Below, piece after piece: positions 50,040 to 59,159 of a DNA stretch of 64,000 nucleotides (position 1 is its first letter; every line of letters starts with the position of its first letter). Position numbers and translations under genes: made by a program. Under the pieces are notes generated by a model. That model saw nothing but the letters and a program-made list of their open reading frames with translations. It was not told the DNA's origin and made no database searches. The DNA is from Larkinella sp051857545 (GTDB lineage: Bacteria > Bacteroidota > Bacteroidia > Cytophagales > Spirosomataceae), in the NCBI RefSeq assembly GCF_051857545.1, contig NZ_JBPZHB010000008.1:124001-188000 (forward strand), in the 5' to 3' direction.

Positions 50040-51533
50040 ATGAAAAAAATAACGGTTATAGGTACAATTCTGCTTAGCATAGCCCAGTTTTCGTGCTCGG
50101 ATGATATGCTGGTAACGACCGATCCCACCCGGATTGGTGCCGACCTTTTTTACAAAGACGAAACGCAGTTGTTGCAGGCCCTGAATGGTGTCTACGGTCA
50201 GTTGCAGGGCATTACTAATACGGCCTACATCTTTCAGGAATTTCCGTCGGACAACACCACCCTCGACTTCAACCCGCTCGATCGCGGGGGGGCGGCTGGT
50301 TGGGAAGCCTTCGAGTTTTCGACCGTCAATCAGGGAAATGGTGAAATTTCCAACCTCTGGAACCAGTACTATTCCATGATGTACAACATCAACTATGCGC
50401 TGGAGAAAATTGCGGGAAGCACGGTCGATGCTGCCATCAAAGCCCCCATCGAAGGCCAGTTGAAGTTTATCAGAGCCTACGGCTACTTCAATCTGGTGCA
50501 GTATTTTGGCGATGTCGTGCTGGTCACCCAGACACTGGCCAACCCGGATGCGGCCTTTGACCTGACGCGTTCTCCACAGGCTGAAGTCTGGGCGCAGATT
50601 GAAAAAGACCTGAAAGAAGCCGTTGCCGTTCTACCGGCTACCTATCCGGCGGCTCAACTGGGCCGGGTCACGAAAGGGGCTGCGCTGAGTCTGTTGGGCA
50701 AATCGTATCTGACCCAAAAGAAATACGCCGATGCTGTCACGACGCTGAAACAGGTGACCGGTTACACGTTAAATCCGCTGTATGCCGACAATTTCAATCC
50801 GGCCAGAAAAAACGGCCCCGAATCCATTTTCGAGATTCAGTACCAGGGCGGTAATGACCTCGGCGAGTGGAGCAACTTTGCCTATGTCTTTGCACCCCGG
50901 CTGTCGGCAGGTGCCGTAACCGGTTTTGCCAATACGCCCCCCGCGGGTCGGAACATTCCGACCAACGACATGATCGCGGCCTACGAAACCGGCGACTTGC
51001 GCAAAGATGTTTCGCTAAAAACCAGCTATACGCTGGGTGGCAAGGAATTCGCCATCCCGTACGTCATCAAGTTTACGCATCCCCACACGATTACGGGCCG
51101 GACGGACAACAACTGGCCGGTGTTGCGGTATGCCGACGTGCTGCTGATGCTGGCCGAGTCGATCAACGAAGCCACCGGACCTTCGGCAGAAGCGTTCGAT
51201 TACCTGAATCAGGTGCGCAAACGGGCGGGTCTGGCGGCCAAAACGGGTCTGGATAAAGTAGCCCTCCGCGATGCGATCATGAAAGAGCGCCGGGTGGAAC
51301 TGGCGTTTGAAAACCACCGCTGGTTCGATTTGCGGAGAACGAAAACGCCCGCCGAACTGACCGCTTTCATGAACGCCTATGGTGCGAAAGAAAAAGCAAA
51401 ACCGACTGTCGACCGGGGTGGTATTGCGTTCAACGCGCTGGATTATGTGTTTGCCGACAACGAGTATTACCTCCCGATTCCGGCCCCACAGATTCTGATC
51501 AGCAGCAAACTGACTCAAAATCCGGGGTACTAA
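50040..51533 (+). CDS. SusD/RagB-family outer-membrane lipoprotein (pair 2)
   Basis: 497 aa. The lipoprotein signal is MKKITVIGTILLSIAQFSC with lipobox cysteine C19. SusD features: DETQLLQALNGVYGQLQG, QLKFIRAYGYFNLVQYFGDVV, RYADVLLMLAESINEATG and the closing RRVELAFENHRWFDLRRTKT. It caps and feeds the SusC transporter encoded 11 bp upstream. Substrate unknown, but the downstream oxidative genes suggest a carbohydrate. Confidence 0.94.
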   Translation: MKKITVIGTILLSIAQFSCSDDMLVTTDPTRIGADLFYKDETQLLQALNGVYGQLQGITNTAYIFQEFPSDNTTLDFNPLDRGGAAGWEAFEFSTVNQGNGEISNLWNQYYSMMYNINYALEKIAGSTVDAAIKAPIEGQLKFIRAYGYFNLVQYFGDVVLVTQTLANPDAAFDLTRSPQAEVWAQIEKDLKEAVAVLPATYPAAQLGRVTKGAALSLLGKSYLTQKKYADAVTTLKQVTGYTLNPLYADNFNPARKNGPESIFEIQYQGGNDLGEWSNFAYVFAPRLSAGAVTGFANTPPAGRNIPTNDMIAAYETGDLRKDVSLKTSYTLGGKEFAIPYVIKFTHPHTITGRTDNNWPVLRYADVLLMLAESINEATGPSAEAFDYLNQVRKRAGLAAKTGLDKVALRDAIMKERRVELAFENHRWFDLRRTKTPAELTAFMNAYGAKEKAKPTVDRGGIAFNALDYVFADNEYYLPIPAPQILISSKLTQNPGY

Positions 51534-51561
51534 AGGAAAGTGCAGGATAGTTAATCGTAAA

Positions 51562-51624
51562 AAATGCACCTTATTGGACGGAATACTGTTAAAGTAGGAT
51601 TGATCCGTGCAGTAAGGTGCATTT
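51562..51624 (+). repeat. Long-loop inverted repeat between SusD and the DUF1549 gene
   Basis: A perfect 12-bp pair AAATGCACCTTA (51562-51573) / TAAGGTGCATTT (51613-51624) encloses a 39-nt loop with weak secondary pairing. It ends 33 bp before the DUF1549 start. It may attenuate or terminate transcription between pair 2 and the next gene, or mark an RNA processing site. No T-run follows. Confidence 0.65.
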
Positions 51625-51657
51625 CCTATACAACCCTCAACTAATCCCTATTACAAA

Positions 51658-54018
51658 GTGACCATTTTGACAGAATCCTTTTGGCTTTGGCAGTTTCTGG
51701 GTCGTCTGCATCCGCTGATCGTCCACTTTCCGGTCGGTTTGCTCTGCGTGGCTCTGTTGCTGGAAATCATTGGCTGGTCCCGCAAGTCCAACGATATGCG
51801 GTCCGGTATTACGGCCCTGGTGTGGATCGGTGCCATCAGTTCGGTAGTGGCCGCGGTCTTTGGGCTCATTTTGATCAACCAGGAAGAATACGGCGGAGAC
51901 ACCGTCACCATCCACCAGTGGTCGGGGCTTACCACCATGGCCCTGGCACTTGTCACCGGTTTCGCACTCCGTTCGGGCCGACTGGCGTTGTACCGGAGCC
52001 TGCTGTTTCTAACGGTTTTCGGCGTCAGCATTGCCGGCCATTACGGCGCTTTGCTGACCCACGGCGAAGATTATTTGACCAGCGTTTTGCCCTTCGGCAA
52101 GGACGCGAAAGCCCCCTCGACGACGGATCCGAATCTGGCCTTCATCAGCAATACCAATCAACCGCTAACCGACAAGCAGATCGAGGACCTGAACCTGGAA
52201 GTCCGGTCGATTCTTGCCCACAATTGCTACAGTTGCCACAGTGCGACCAAAACCAAAGGAGAACTGCGGCTGGATAAGAAAGAATTGCTCTTCAAAGGGG
52301 GCGAAAACGGCGTTATTCTGAAGGCCGGCCACCCCGAAGAGAGCGACATGATCCGGCGGGTCAAGCTCCCGGCGGGTCACGATGACGCCATGCCCACCAA
52401 AGGCAAGCGACTGACGGACAAAGAAATAGCGATCCTCGAATTCTGGATCAAACAAGGTGCCCCCTGGCCCAGCGGTGCCGAAAAAAGCATTTACCGCGTG
52501 GCCGCTCTGGAACCCCGCATGCCCGCGATTCCGGCCGTTACCGGCGATCTGACCAACCCGGTCGACCGGTTTGTCAACGTCTATTTCCAGAAGAATAAAG
52601 TGGCCTGGAAAACCGTTGTCGACGACCGCACCTACCTGCGCCGGGTATATCTGGACGTAGTGGGATTGCTGCCAACGCCCGACAAAATTGCCTCCTTCAC
52701 GGCGGATACCCGCCCGAACAAGCGGGAAATTCTGGTGACCGAACTGCTGAACCGCAACGAAGACTATGCCCAGCACTGGCTCACGTTCTGGAATGATGCG
52801 CTGCGCAATGACTACTCCGGAACCGGTTACATCACCAAAGGACGCTTCGACATTACGAAGTGGCTCTACAGTTCCCTCAAAACGAATAAACCGTACAACC
52901 AGTTTGTGCGCGAGCTGATCAGCCCGACCGAAGAATCGGCCGGCTTTATCAAGGGCATCAAGTGGCGCGGAACGATCAACTCGAGCCAGAGTACTGAAAT
53001 GCAGGCGGCCCAGAACGTGTCGCAGGTGTTGCTGGGCCTGAACCTGAAGTGCGCTTCGTGCCACGACAGTTTCATCAGCGACTGGAAACTGGCCGACGCC
53101 TATGCCTTCGCCAACGTGTTCTCCGATACAACACTGGAAATTCACCGCTGCGACAAACCGACGGGCAAAATGGCCGGCACGGGCATTTTGTTCAAGGAAC
53201 TGGGAACCATCAACGGAAAAGCCCCCACCGAACAGCGGCTCCGCGAACTGGCCGAGTTTATGGTGCAACCGAAAGACGGTCGGCTCTACCGGACACTCGT
53301 GAACCGGATTTGGGCGCAGTTGATGGGCCGTGGTCTGGTCGAGCCGGTCGATATGATGGACAACGAACCCTGGAGTCAGGATTTGCTGGACTGGCTGGCG
53401 TCTGATTTTGCGGCCAGCAACTACGACATCAAGCGGTTGATGACCACCATTCTGACCTCGAAAACCTACCAGTTGCCATCCATCAGCGTGAAAGATCCGG
53501 CCCTGCTCACCGCGCCGACCTTCGTATTCGAAGGCATGGTGCGCCGTCGGCTGTCGGCCGAGCAGTTTGCCGACGCCGTCAGCATTGCCTTCAACCCGGT
53601 TTACGGGGATTCTTCCCTGGCTACCAAGCTTTTGCCGGAAACCATCAAGCAGGAAATTCCCTTCCCGCGGGCGTCTCTGGTGAAGAACGACCCTTTCCTG
53701 ACGGCTTTGGGACGGCCCAACCGCGAAACCGTCAGCACCAGCCGAACCTCGCAGGCCAACCTGTTGCAGGCACTGGAGTTGACCAACGGGGCCAAGTTCA
53801 ACGACGCGCTGAAAAAAGGCGCGCAGATCTGGAAAGCCAAATATCCGTCGTCGGACCTAATCGTTAAAGAACTTTACCGAAACGCTCTGGGGCGCGAACC
53901 ACAACCGAAGGAACTGGCGGTTGCCGAAAAAATTGTGGGTAAAACCCCGAGTATCGAAGGCATCCAGGATTTGGTCTGGGCCATTAGCTTACACCCTGAA
54001 TTTCAGTTGATCAATTAA
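51658..54018 (+). CDS. Membrane-anchored c-type cytochrome protein with DUF2231, DUF1549 and DUF1553
   Basis: 786 aa. Residues 1-135 carry four hydrophobic helices in a DUF2231-like domain (RLHPLIVHFPVGLLCVALLLEI). A planctomycete-type cytochrome domain (PSCyt1) follows, with heme motif CYSCH at 190-194 and KGELRLD. A DUF1549 (PSCyt2) region at about 295-480 contains a second CASCH near 465, and DUF1553 (PSD1) spans about 510-775 (LVNRIWAQLMGRGLVEPVDMMDNEPWSQDLLDWLA). Such proteins are abundant in Planctomycetes and Verrucomicrobia and co-occur with DUF1501 genes; they are thought to move electrons during oxidation of sugars. The start is GTG; a TTG three codons later is possible. The stop is followed by a hairpin and the DUF1501 gene. 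Confidence 0.88.
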   Translation: MTILTESFWLWQFLGRLHPLIVHFPVGLLCVALLLEIIGWSRKSNDMRSGITALVWIGAISSVVAAVFGLILINQEEYGGDTVTIHQWSGLTTMALALVTGFALRSGRLALYRSLLFLTVFGVSIAGHYGALLTHGEDYLTSVLPFGKDAKAPSTTDPNLAFISNTNQPLTDKQIEDLNLEVRSILAHNCYSCHSATKTKGELRLDKKELLFKGGENGVILKAGHPEESDMIRRVKLPAGHDDAMPTKGKRLTDKEIAILEFWIKQGAPWPSGAEKSIYRVAALEPRMPAIPAVTGDLTNPVDRFVNVYFQKNKVAWKTVVDDRTYLRRVYLDVVGLLPTPDKIASFTADTRPNKREILVTELLNRNEDYAQHWLTFWNDALRNDYSGTGYITKGRFDITKWLYSSLKTNKPYNQFVRELISPTEESAGFIKGIKWRGTINSSQSTEMQAAQNVSQVLLGLNLKCASCHDSFISDWKLADAYAFANVFSDTTLEIHRCDKPTGKMAGTGILFKELGTINGKAPTEQRLRELAEFMVQPKDGRLYRTLVNRIWAQLMGRGLVEPVDMMDNEPWSQDLLDWLASDFAASNYDIKRLMTTILTSKTYQLPSISVKDPALLTAPTFVFEGMVRRRLSAEQFADAVSIAFNPVYGDSSLATKLLPETIKQEIPFPRASLVKNDPFLTALGRPNRETVSTSRTSQANLLQALELTNGAKFNDALKKGAQIWKAKYPSSDLIVKELYRNALGREPQPKELAVAEKIVGKTPSIEGIQDLVWAISLHPEFQLIN

Positions 54019-54030
54019 AACCCACGAAAT

Positions 54031-54055
54031 CTGTTAGGTCTTGGAGACCTAACAG
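54031..54055 (+). terminator. Hairpin between the DUF1549 and DUF1501 genes
   Basis: Perfect 11-bp stem CTGTTAGGTCT / AGACCTAACAG with a TGG loop, followed by GTTTTAAAA. It sits 18 bp before the DUF1501 start, so it may attenuate rather than fully terminate. The CTGTTAGGT palindrome is one I associate with dispersed Bacteroidota intergenic repeats. Confidence 0.75.
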
Positions 54056-54073
54056 GTTTTAAAATAGAACACC

Positions 54074-55507
54074 ATGAAGAACAGTTGGAACAGACGGGAA
54101 TTTCTGCAACGCGCCAGTGCCGCTACAATGGCGGCACTGGCGGCAGGCGCTCCCATGGCAAGCCTCCTGTCAGGCTGTAAAACCAAGAAAATCGGCCAGA
54201 CCGACGGAACCGCCGACACGGTTATCCTGCTTTGGATGGCCGGTGGCATGGCCCATACCGAAACGTTCGACCCGAAGCGGTATACGCCTTACGAAAAAGA
54301 CATGGAGGGCAACCGGGTCCTGAGTACGTTCAAATCGGTTCCTACGGTTTTGGACGGCATTCATTTCTCGGAAGGACTTCAATCCATCGGCAAGGTGATG
54401 GACAAAGGGACGCTGATTCGCTCGTATGTCTCGGCCGACCTGGGACACATTCTGCACTCGCGTCACCAGTACCACTGGCACACCTGCTACGAACCACCCC
54501 AAACGGTGGCGGCTCCGCACATCGGCTCCTGGATTGCCAAGGAACTGGGACCTAAAAACCCGGTAATTCCCGCCTTCATCGACATCGGCCAGCGGTTTAC
54601 GGTGGGCGAAGCGGAAGAACTGAAGGCGTTTCATACCGCCGGTTTTCTGGGGAATGAGTTCGGTCCCTTCTTCATTCCCGACCCCAGCCAGGGTCTGGAA
54701 AGCGTCCGGCCACCGGTGGGCATGAACGCCAGCCGGTTCGAGCGTCGCAACCAGCTTTACAACGACCTGGTGAGCAACAGTCCGATTGGGGAGTTTGGCA
54801 GCGATTACCAGAAAGAATCGCTCAAAAGGTCGATGGAACAAGCGTATATGCTGCTGAATTCGCCGGAAGCCAAGGCGTTCGACCTCAGCACCGAGCCGAA
54901 GGAAAGTTATGACATTTACAACACCGGCAAGTTTGGGCTGGGGTGTCTGCTGGCGCGTCGGCTGACGGAACAAGGCGCCCGGTTTATCAGCGTAACCACT
55001 GAATACGAACCGTTTAAAGGATTCGATACGCACGAAAACGGCCACACCCGGATGGCCGATATGAAAAAGTTGATCGATGGTCCCATTGCTCAACTCATCA
55101 AGGATCTGGACAAAACCGGGCATCTGGACCGGACGATGGTAATTCTGGCCAGCGAGTTCAGCCGCGACATGATGGTGGAAGGCCGCCCCGGCGAAAAAGT
55201 GAAGGAGCAGGTCAACCAGCCGGATATTCTCTCCGACATGAAATTCTACGGAATGCACCGCCACTTTACCGACGGAGCCTCCGTGCTCATGTTCGGTGGC
55301 GGTATCAAAAAAGGGTTTGTATACGGAAAAACCGCCGACGAACGGCCCTGCAAAAGCATCGAGAATCCGGTCAAAATTGATGGCATTCACCAGACCATCT
55401 ACCACGCCCTGGGCATTGCACCGGACACCCAGTACGAAATCGAAAAACGACCGTTCTACACCACCCCTGACGGAAAAGGGAAAGCCGTCATGGAGTTACT
55501 CACCTGA
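54074..55507 (+). CDS. DUF1501 protein (sulfatase/phosphatase-like fold), exported
   Basis: 477 aa. The N-terminus NRREFLQRASAATMAALAAG is a twin-arginine signal, and a lipobox-like LSGC34 may add a lipid anchor. The body is DUF1501 (PF07394): VILLWMAGGMAHTETFDPK, SYVSADLGHILHSRHQYHWHT, IGQRFTVGEAEELKAFHTAG, GARFISVTTEYEPFKGFDTHENG and VILASEFSRDM. The fold is related to alkaline phosphatase/sulfatase enzymes, but the family lacks an established reaction. DUF1501 genes are nearly always next to DUF1549/DUF1553 genes, as here, and I infer a joint role in envelope carbohydrate oxidation or desulfation. Confidence 0.88.
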   Translation: MKNSWNRREFLQRASAATMAALAAGAPMASLLSGCKTKKIGQTDGTADTVILLWMAGGMAHTETFDPKRYTPYEKDMEGNRVLSTFKSVPTVLDGIHFSEGLQSIGKVMDKGTLIRSYVSADLGHILHSRHQYHWHTCYEPPQTVAAPHIGSWIAKELGPKNPVIPAFIDIGQRFTVGEAEELKAFHTAGFLGNEFGPFFIPDPSQGLESVRPPVGMNASRFERRNQLYNDLVSNSPIGEFGSDYQKESLKRSMEQAYMLLNSPEAKAFDLSTEPKESYDIYNTGKFGLGCLLARRLTEQGARFISVTTEYEPFKGFDTHENGHTRMADMKKLIDGPIAQLIKDLDKTGHLDRTMVILASEFSRDMMVEGRPGEKVKEQVNQPDILSDMKFYGMHRHFTDGASVLMFGGGIKKGFVYGKTADERPCKSIENPVKIDGIHQTIYHALGIAPDTQYEIEKRPFYTTPDGKGKAVMELLT

Positions 55508-55519
55508 TACACGGCGTTC

Positions 55520-55557
55520 TTTTACGCGAATCCTGAGCCTTCGGGATTCGCGTAAAA
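55520..55557 (+). terminator. Terminator after the DUF1501 gene
   Basis: Perfect 14-bp stem TTTTACGCGAATCC / GGATTCGCGTAAAA with a 10-nt loop, 12 bp after the stop codon. The T-run is part of the left arm, so on the plus strand the release signal is the A/T-rich exit AAAAAATCCC; still a strong hairpin. Confidence 0.75.
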
Positions 55558-55900
55558 AATCCCTTCAGCTAAAAAAACAGGCTTTTTTACTCAAAACAGT
55601 AGAGTAAAGGATAGTCATTGGCCTGTCTTTTTGTTAATTGAACTAATTTTATAAATACTTGCAATTTGCTCATTCAATTAATTGGATGATAGTGATTTTT
55701 CCGCGTGATTTAATCACGCTTTGCCAAGACCATCCTTATAACCTGAAATGTACATTCAACCACTTACTACCATGTCTTAAACCCGTTAGAAAACCCATGA
55801 TCCGGAATCGCATTGGTTTCAGCGACCGGACCGATGCCAGACAAACGTATTTTTTGAACCCTGGGACTTCGAGATCCCTAAACCTTCCAACATCTCTATT
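55558..55900. other. Gene-free promoter region of SusC pair 3
   Basis: 343 bp, AT-rich between 55600 and 55760, including TTTTTGTTAATTGAACTAATTTTATAA, a near match to the Bacteroidota promoter with TAATTTTA as -7. No gene, repeat or RNA recognised. Confidence 0.45.
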
Positions 55901-58900
55901 ATGAAAAAATGCATTACCTCATTGGGCAACTCCCAACGCTATGCAAAACGGCTCCTGGTACCGTGCCTGTTTGCCAGCTTATTCACCTCGCCTGCCTGGG
56001 CCAATCCCGACGGCAACAAGAATGGCCCGGAAAGCCGGTCGACGATCAACCGGGAAGTTCTTCTGGCCGATGTTACCGGTACGGTAACCGATGAAGCCGG
56101 CACCGGCTTGCCGGGTGTCAACGTTGTGGTAAAAGGTTCCAGCTCCGGAACGACCACCGATGCCGAAGGGCGGTTTAAAATCTCCGTACCCAACGAAAGA
56201 GCCGTTCTGGTGTTCAGTTCGGTGGGGTATCTGAAACAGGAAATCACCGTTGGAAGCCAGACCAGCCTGACGATCAAACTGGTTCCGGATGACCAGACGC
56301 TGTCGGAAGTCGTCGTCGTGGGTTACGGTAGCCAGTTGAAGAAAGAAGTAACCGGTGCCGTTCAAACCGTTACGGCAAAAGAACTCAAAGACATTCCGGT
56401 TTCGCAGATCACCCAAAAATTGCAGGGTCGTCTGGCCGGGGTTCAGATCAACCAGGCCACCGGTAAACCGGGCCAGGGAATGTCGGTTCGGATTCGGGGT
56501 CAATTGTCGGTTTCGGCCGGTAGCGAACCCCTGTATGTGGTCGACGGCTTCCCTATTACCGGGAGCATTGGCGCCATCAACCCGGATGAAATTGAAGATA
56601 TCTCCGTTCTGAAAGACGCTTCATCGACTTCGCTATACGGTTCGCGGGCAGCCAACGGCGTGGTGCTGATCACGACCAAACGCGGAAAGGTCGGCCAGAC
56701 CAACATCAGCTTCAACGCTTTCGCCGGTGTGCAGCAGGTGCCGGAACGGGGTCGGATCAAAATGCTGAATGCCGTTGAATTTGCGCAGTTCAAAAAGGAA
56801 TTCTACGAAGACATGAACCAGGCGGTTCCGGTTGAATTCCAGAATCCGTCGCAATATGAAGGCAAAGACAACGACTGGTACGGTGCCTTGCTGCGGACCG
56901 CACCCGTTCAGAGCTACAACCTCACCATTACGTCCAATACGGAAAAATCCAGAACCGCCATTGTGGGTGGGATTTTCAACCAGGAAGGGGTCGTTCTGAA
57001 TAACAAGTACCTGCGCTATTCGCTGCGGATGAATACGGATTACGACATCTCCCCGAAAGTACGCGTCGGGTTCAACATCGCTCCGCAGTACGTTTTTGAC
57101 AACACGCCCCGCACCGACGGTGACCGCGGAACCGGGATTTTGTTCAACGCCCTGCACACCTGGCCGGTGATGCCCATTCGGGATGCCAACGGCGTACTGA
57201 CCAAGTTCAACCAGTTTCCGGGCAGCACGGGGAACATCTTTGCCTACCCGAACTGGGTGCGCGCTGCGGAAGAGTTGGTCAACGAAACCAAGCAGACCAA
57301 GTTGCTGAGCAATGCGTATGCTCAGTACAGCCCGATCAAAGGGTTGAATCTGAAATCGACCATCAACATTGAGTATGAAAACAACAAGTTCTTCTTCTTC
57401 AACCCGTCGACAGCCACCAGCGCCATCAACGTACCGATTCCGACCACGGCGGTCTCGATCCGGCAAAGCCTGGAAAACATCGGCTGGCTGAACGAAAATA
57501 CGGCGACGTATTCGCGGGCGTTCGGCGATCATAACTTCGAGGTGCTGGGTGGTTTTACCAATCAACGCTACCGCCAGGAATTCTCCCGGATTCAGGCCGA
57601 CACCTACGCGGATGACCGGCTGCCAACCATCCAGGGCGCACTCAACATCAACCGGGGCGGCACCCAAAACGGGATCAACGAATGGACGCTGACCTCGCTG
57701 CTGTCGCGGTTGAACTACAACTACAAAGGCAAATACCTGTTTACGGCTTCGATCCGTCGGGATGGTTCGTCGCGATTCGGTGCAAACAACCGCTGGGGTA
57801 CGTTCCCATCCGTTTCGGCGGGATGGGTCATTTCGGATGAAGATTTCCTGAAAAGCACCCCACAGATTTCGTTTGCCAAACTGCGGGCCAGCTACGGGGT
57901 GATCGGGAACAACAACATCGGTAACTACACCCAGTATGCCCTGGTCAACAACACCGTCAACGCCGTATTTGGCAATACCGTTGCTACCGGTGCCGTCGTT
58001 ACCTCACTGGCAAACGCAAATCTGGGCTGGGAAACCACCAAGCAGTTGGATTTAGGGCTGGACCTGGGATTATTCAACGACCGGATTCAGTTTACCTATG
58101 ACTATTATCAGAAGAACACCACCAACCTGCTGTACAGCGTTCAGATTCCGCAGGAAGCCGGCTTCGGGAACTTCTTTGACAACATTGGTGAAATTAAATT
58201 CTGGGGTCATGAATTTGCGCTGAACACCCGCAACACCGAGGGCAAACTGAAGTGGACGACCAATGCCAATATCTCCTTCAACCGCAATGAGGTTGTCGCT
58301 CTGGCTCCGGGCATCGACCGGGTCTATGGAACCTTCCACATCACGCAGGTGGGACAACCCTTCGGTCAGTTCTATGGACTGCAAAAAGAAGGATTTTACC
58401 GGAGTGCCGAAGAACTCGCCAATTCGCCGATCATTCCGGGCCGCTCGGCCATCGGGACCATCAAAATGAAAGACGTCAATGGCGATGGGGTCATTACCTA
58501 CGGTGGTGATGCCGATGACCGGACCATCATCGGTACGCCGTTCCCGAAATTCACCTACGGTATTGTCAACAACCTGACCTACGGAAACTGGGACCTGGCG
58601 ATCGTTGGCTCCGGCTCGTATGGCAATCAGCTTTGGATTCGTCACCTCTACAGCACGGCCAATCTGGACGGTGTTTTCAACATGGTAGCGGGGGTGAAAG
58701 ACCGTTTCCGGGTTAAAAATGTAACAAATGCCGCTGGTCAGGGCGTGGCTACGACCGTGATCACGGAAGGAAACGGCATGTTTGGCGCGACGAACAATGG
58801 CGGTAACTTCACCGGAGTTGAACGCGACTGGAACAGTTCACACTTCCTGGCCGATGCCTCGTTCTTCACGATCAAGAACATCACACTGGGCTACAACATG

Positions 58901-59110
58901 GGCGCGGTCAATAAGTTTTTCAAATCCGCCCGGATCTATGCCTCCGTTCAGCAGGTGTACGTCTTCACGAAATACTGGGGTGGCCCAAACCCGGAAACCA
59001 GTGCGCAGGGGGATGGCAACGGCGATGGCGGAAACCTCAGCCAGGGTGTCGATCTCTCGAACTACCCGGTTCCGCGTACCTATACGCTGGGTGTTAACCT
59101 GAATTTTTAA
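55901..59110 (+). CDS. SusC/RagA-family TonB-linked outer-membrane transporter (pair 3)
   Basis: 1069 aa. The signal region is SQRYAKRLLVPCLFASLFTS followed by PAWANP. A carboxypeptidase-D-like domain (about 56-130, VTGTVTDEAGTGLPGVNVVVKG) leads into TonB box/plug motifs (LSEVVVVGYGSQLKKEVTGAV, GMSVRIRGQLSVSAGSEPLYVVDGFP, SSTSLYGSRAANGVVLITTKRG) and a barrel ending RTYTLGVNLNF. It is preceded by a strong terminator and a 343-bp AT-rich region, so it probably has its own promoter. The SusD partner begins 49 bp after its stop. Confidence 0.95.
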   Translation: MKKCITSLGNSQRYAKRLLVPCLFASLFTSPAWANPDGNKNGPESRSTINREVLLADVTGTVTDEAGTGLPGVNVVVKGSSSGTTTDAEGRFKISVPNERAVLVFSSVGYLKQEITVGSQTSLTIKLVPDDQTLSEVVVVGYGSQLKKEVTGAVQTVTAKELKDIPVSQITQKLQGRLAGVQINQATGKPGQGMSVRIRGQLSVSAGSEPLYVVDGFPITGSIGAINPDEIEDISVLKDASSTSLYGSRAANGVVLITTKRGKVGQTNISFNAFAGVQQVPERGRIKMLNAVEFAQFKKEFYEDMNQAVPVEFQNPSQYEGKDNDWYGALLRTAPVQSYNLTITSNTEKSRTAIVGGIFNQEGVVLNNKYLRYSLRMNTDYDISPKVRVGFNIAPQYVFDNTPRTDGDRGTGILFNALHTWPVMPIRDANGVLTKFNQFPGSTGNIFAYPNWVRAAEELVNETKQTKLLSNAYAQYSPIKGLNLKSTINIEYENNKFFFFNPSTATSAINVPIPTTAVSIRQSLENIGWLNENTATYSRAFGDHNFEVLGGFTNQRYRQEFSRIQADTYADDRLPTIQGALNINRGGTQNGINEWTLTSLLSRLNYNYKGKYLFTASIRRDGSSRFGANNRWGTFPSVSAGWVISDEDFLKSTPQISFAKLRASYGVIGNNNIGNYTQYALVNNTVNAVFGNTVATGAVVTSLANANLGWETTKQLDLGLDLGLFNDRIQFTYDYYQKNTTNLLYSVQIPQEAGFGNFFDNIGEIKFWGHEFALNTRNTEGKLKWTTNANISFNRNEVVALAPGIDRVYGTFHITQVGQPFGQFYGLQKEGFYRSAEELANSPIIPGRSAIGTIKMKDVNGDGVITYGGDADDRTIIGTPFPKFTYGIVNNLTYGNWDLAIVGSGSYGNQLWIRHLYSTANLDGVFNMVAGVKDRFRVKNVTNAAGQGVATTVITEGNGMFGATNNGGNFTGVERDWNSSHFLADASFFTIKNITLGYNMGAVNKFFKSARIYASVQQVYVFTKYWGGPNPETSAQGDGNGDGGNLSQGVDLSNYPVPRTYTLGVNLNF

Positions 59111-59159
59111 AAGACAAAATTCAGATCAACTTTCGACCATCTTTATCTCCTTTACCGGA

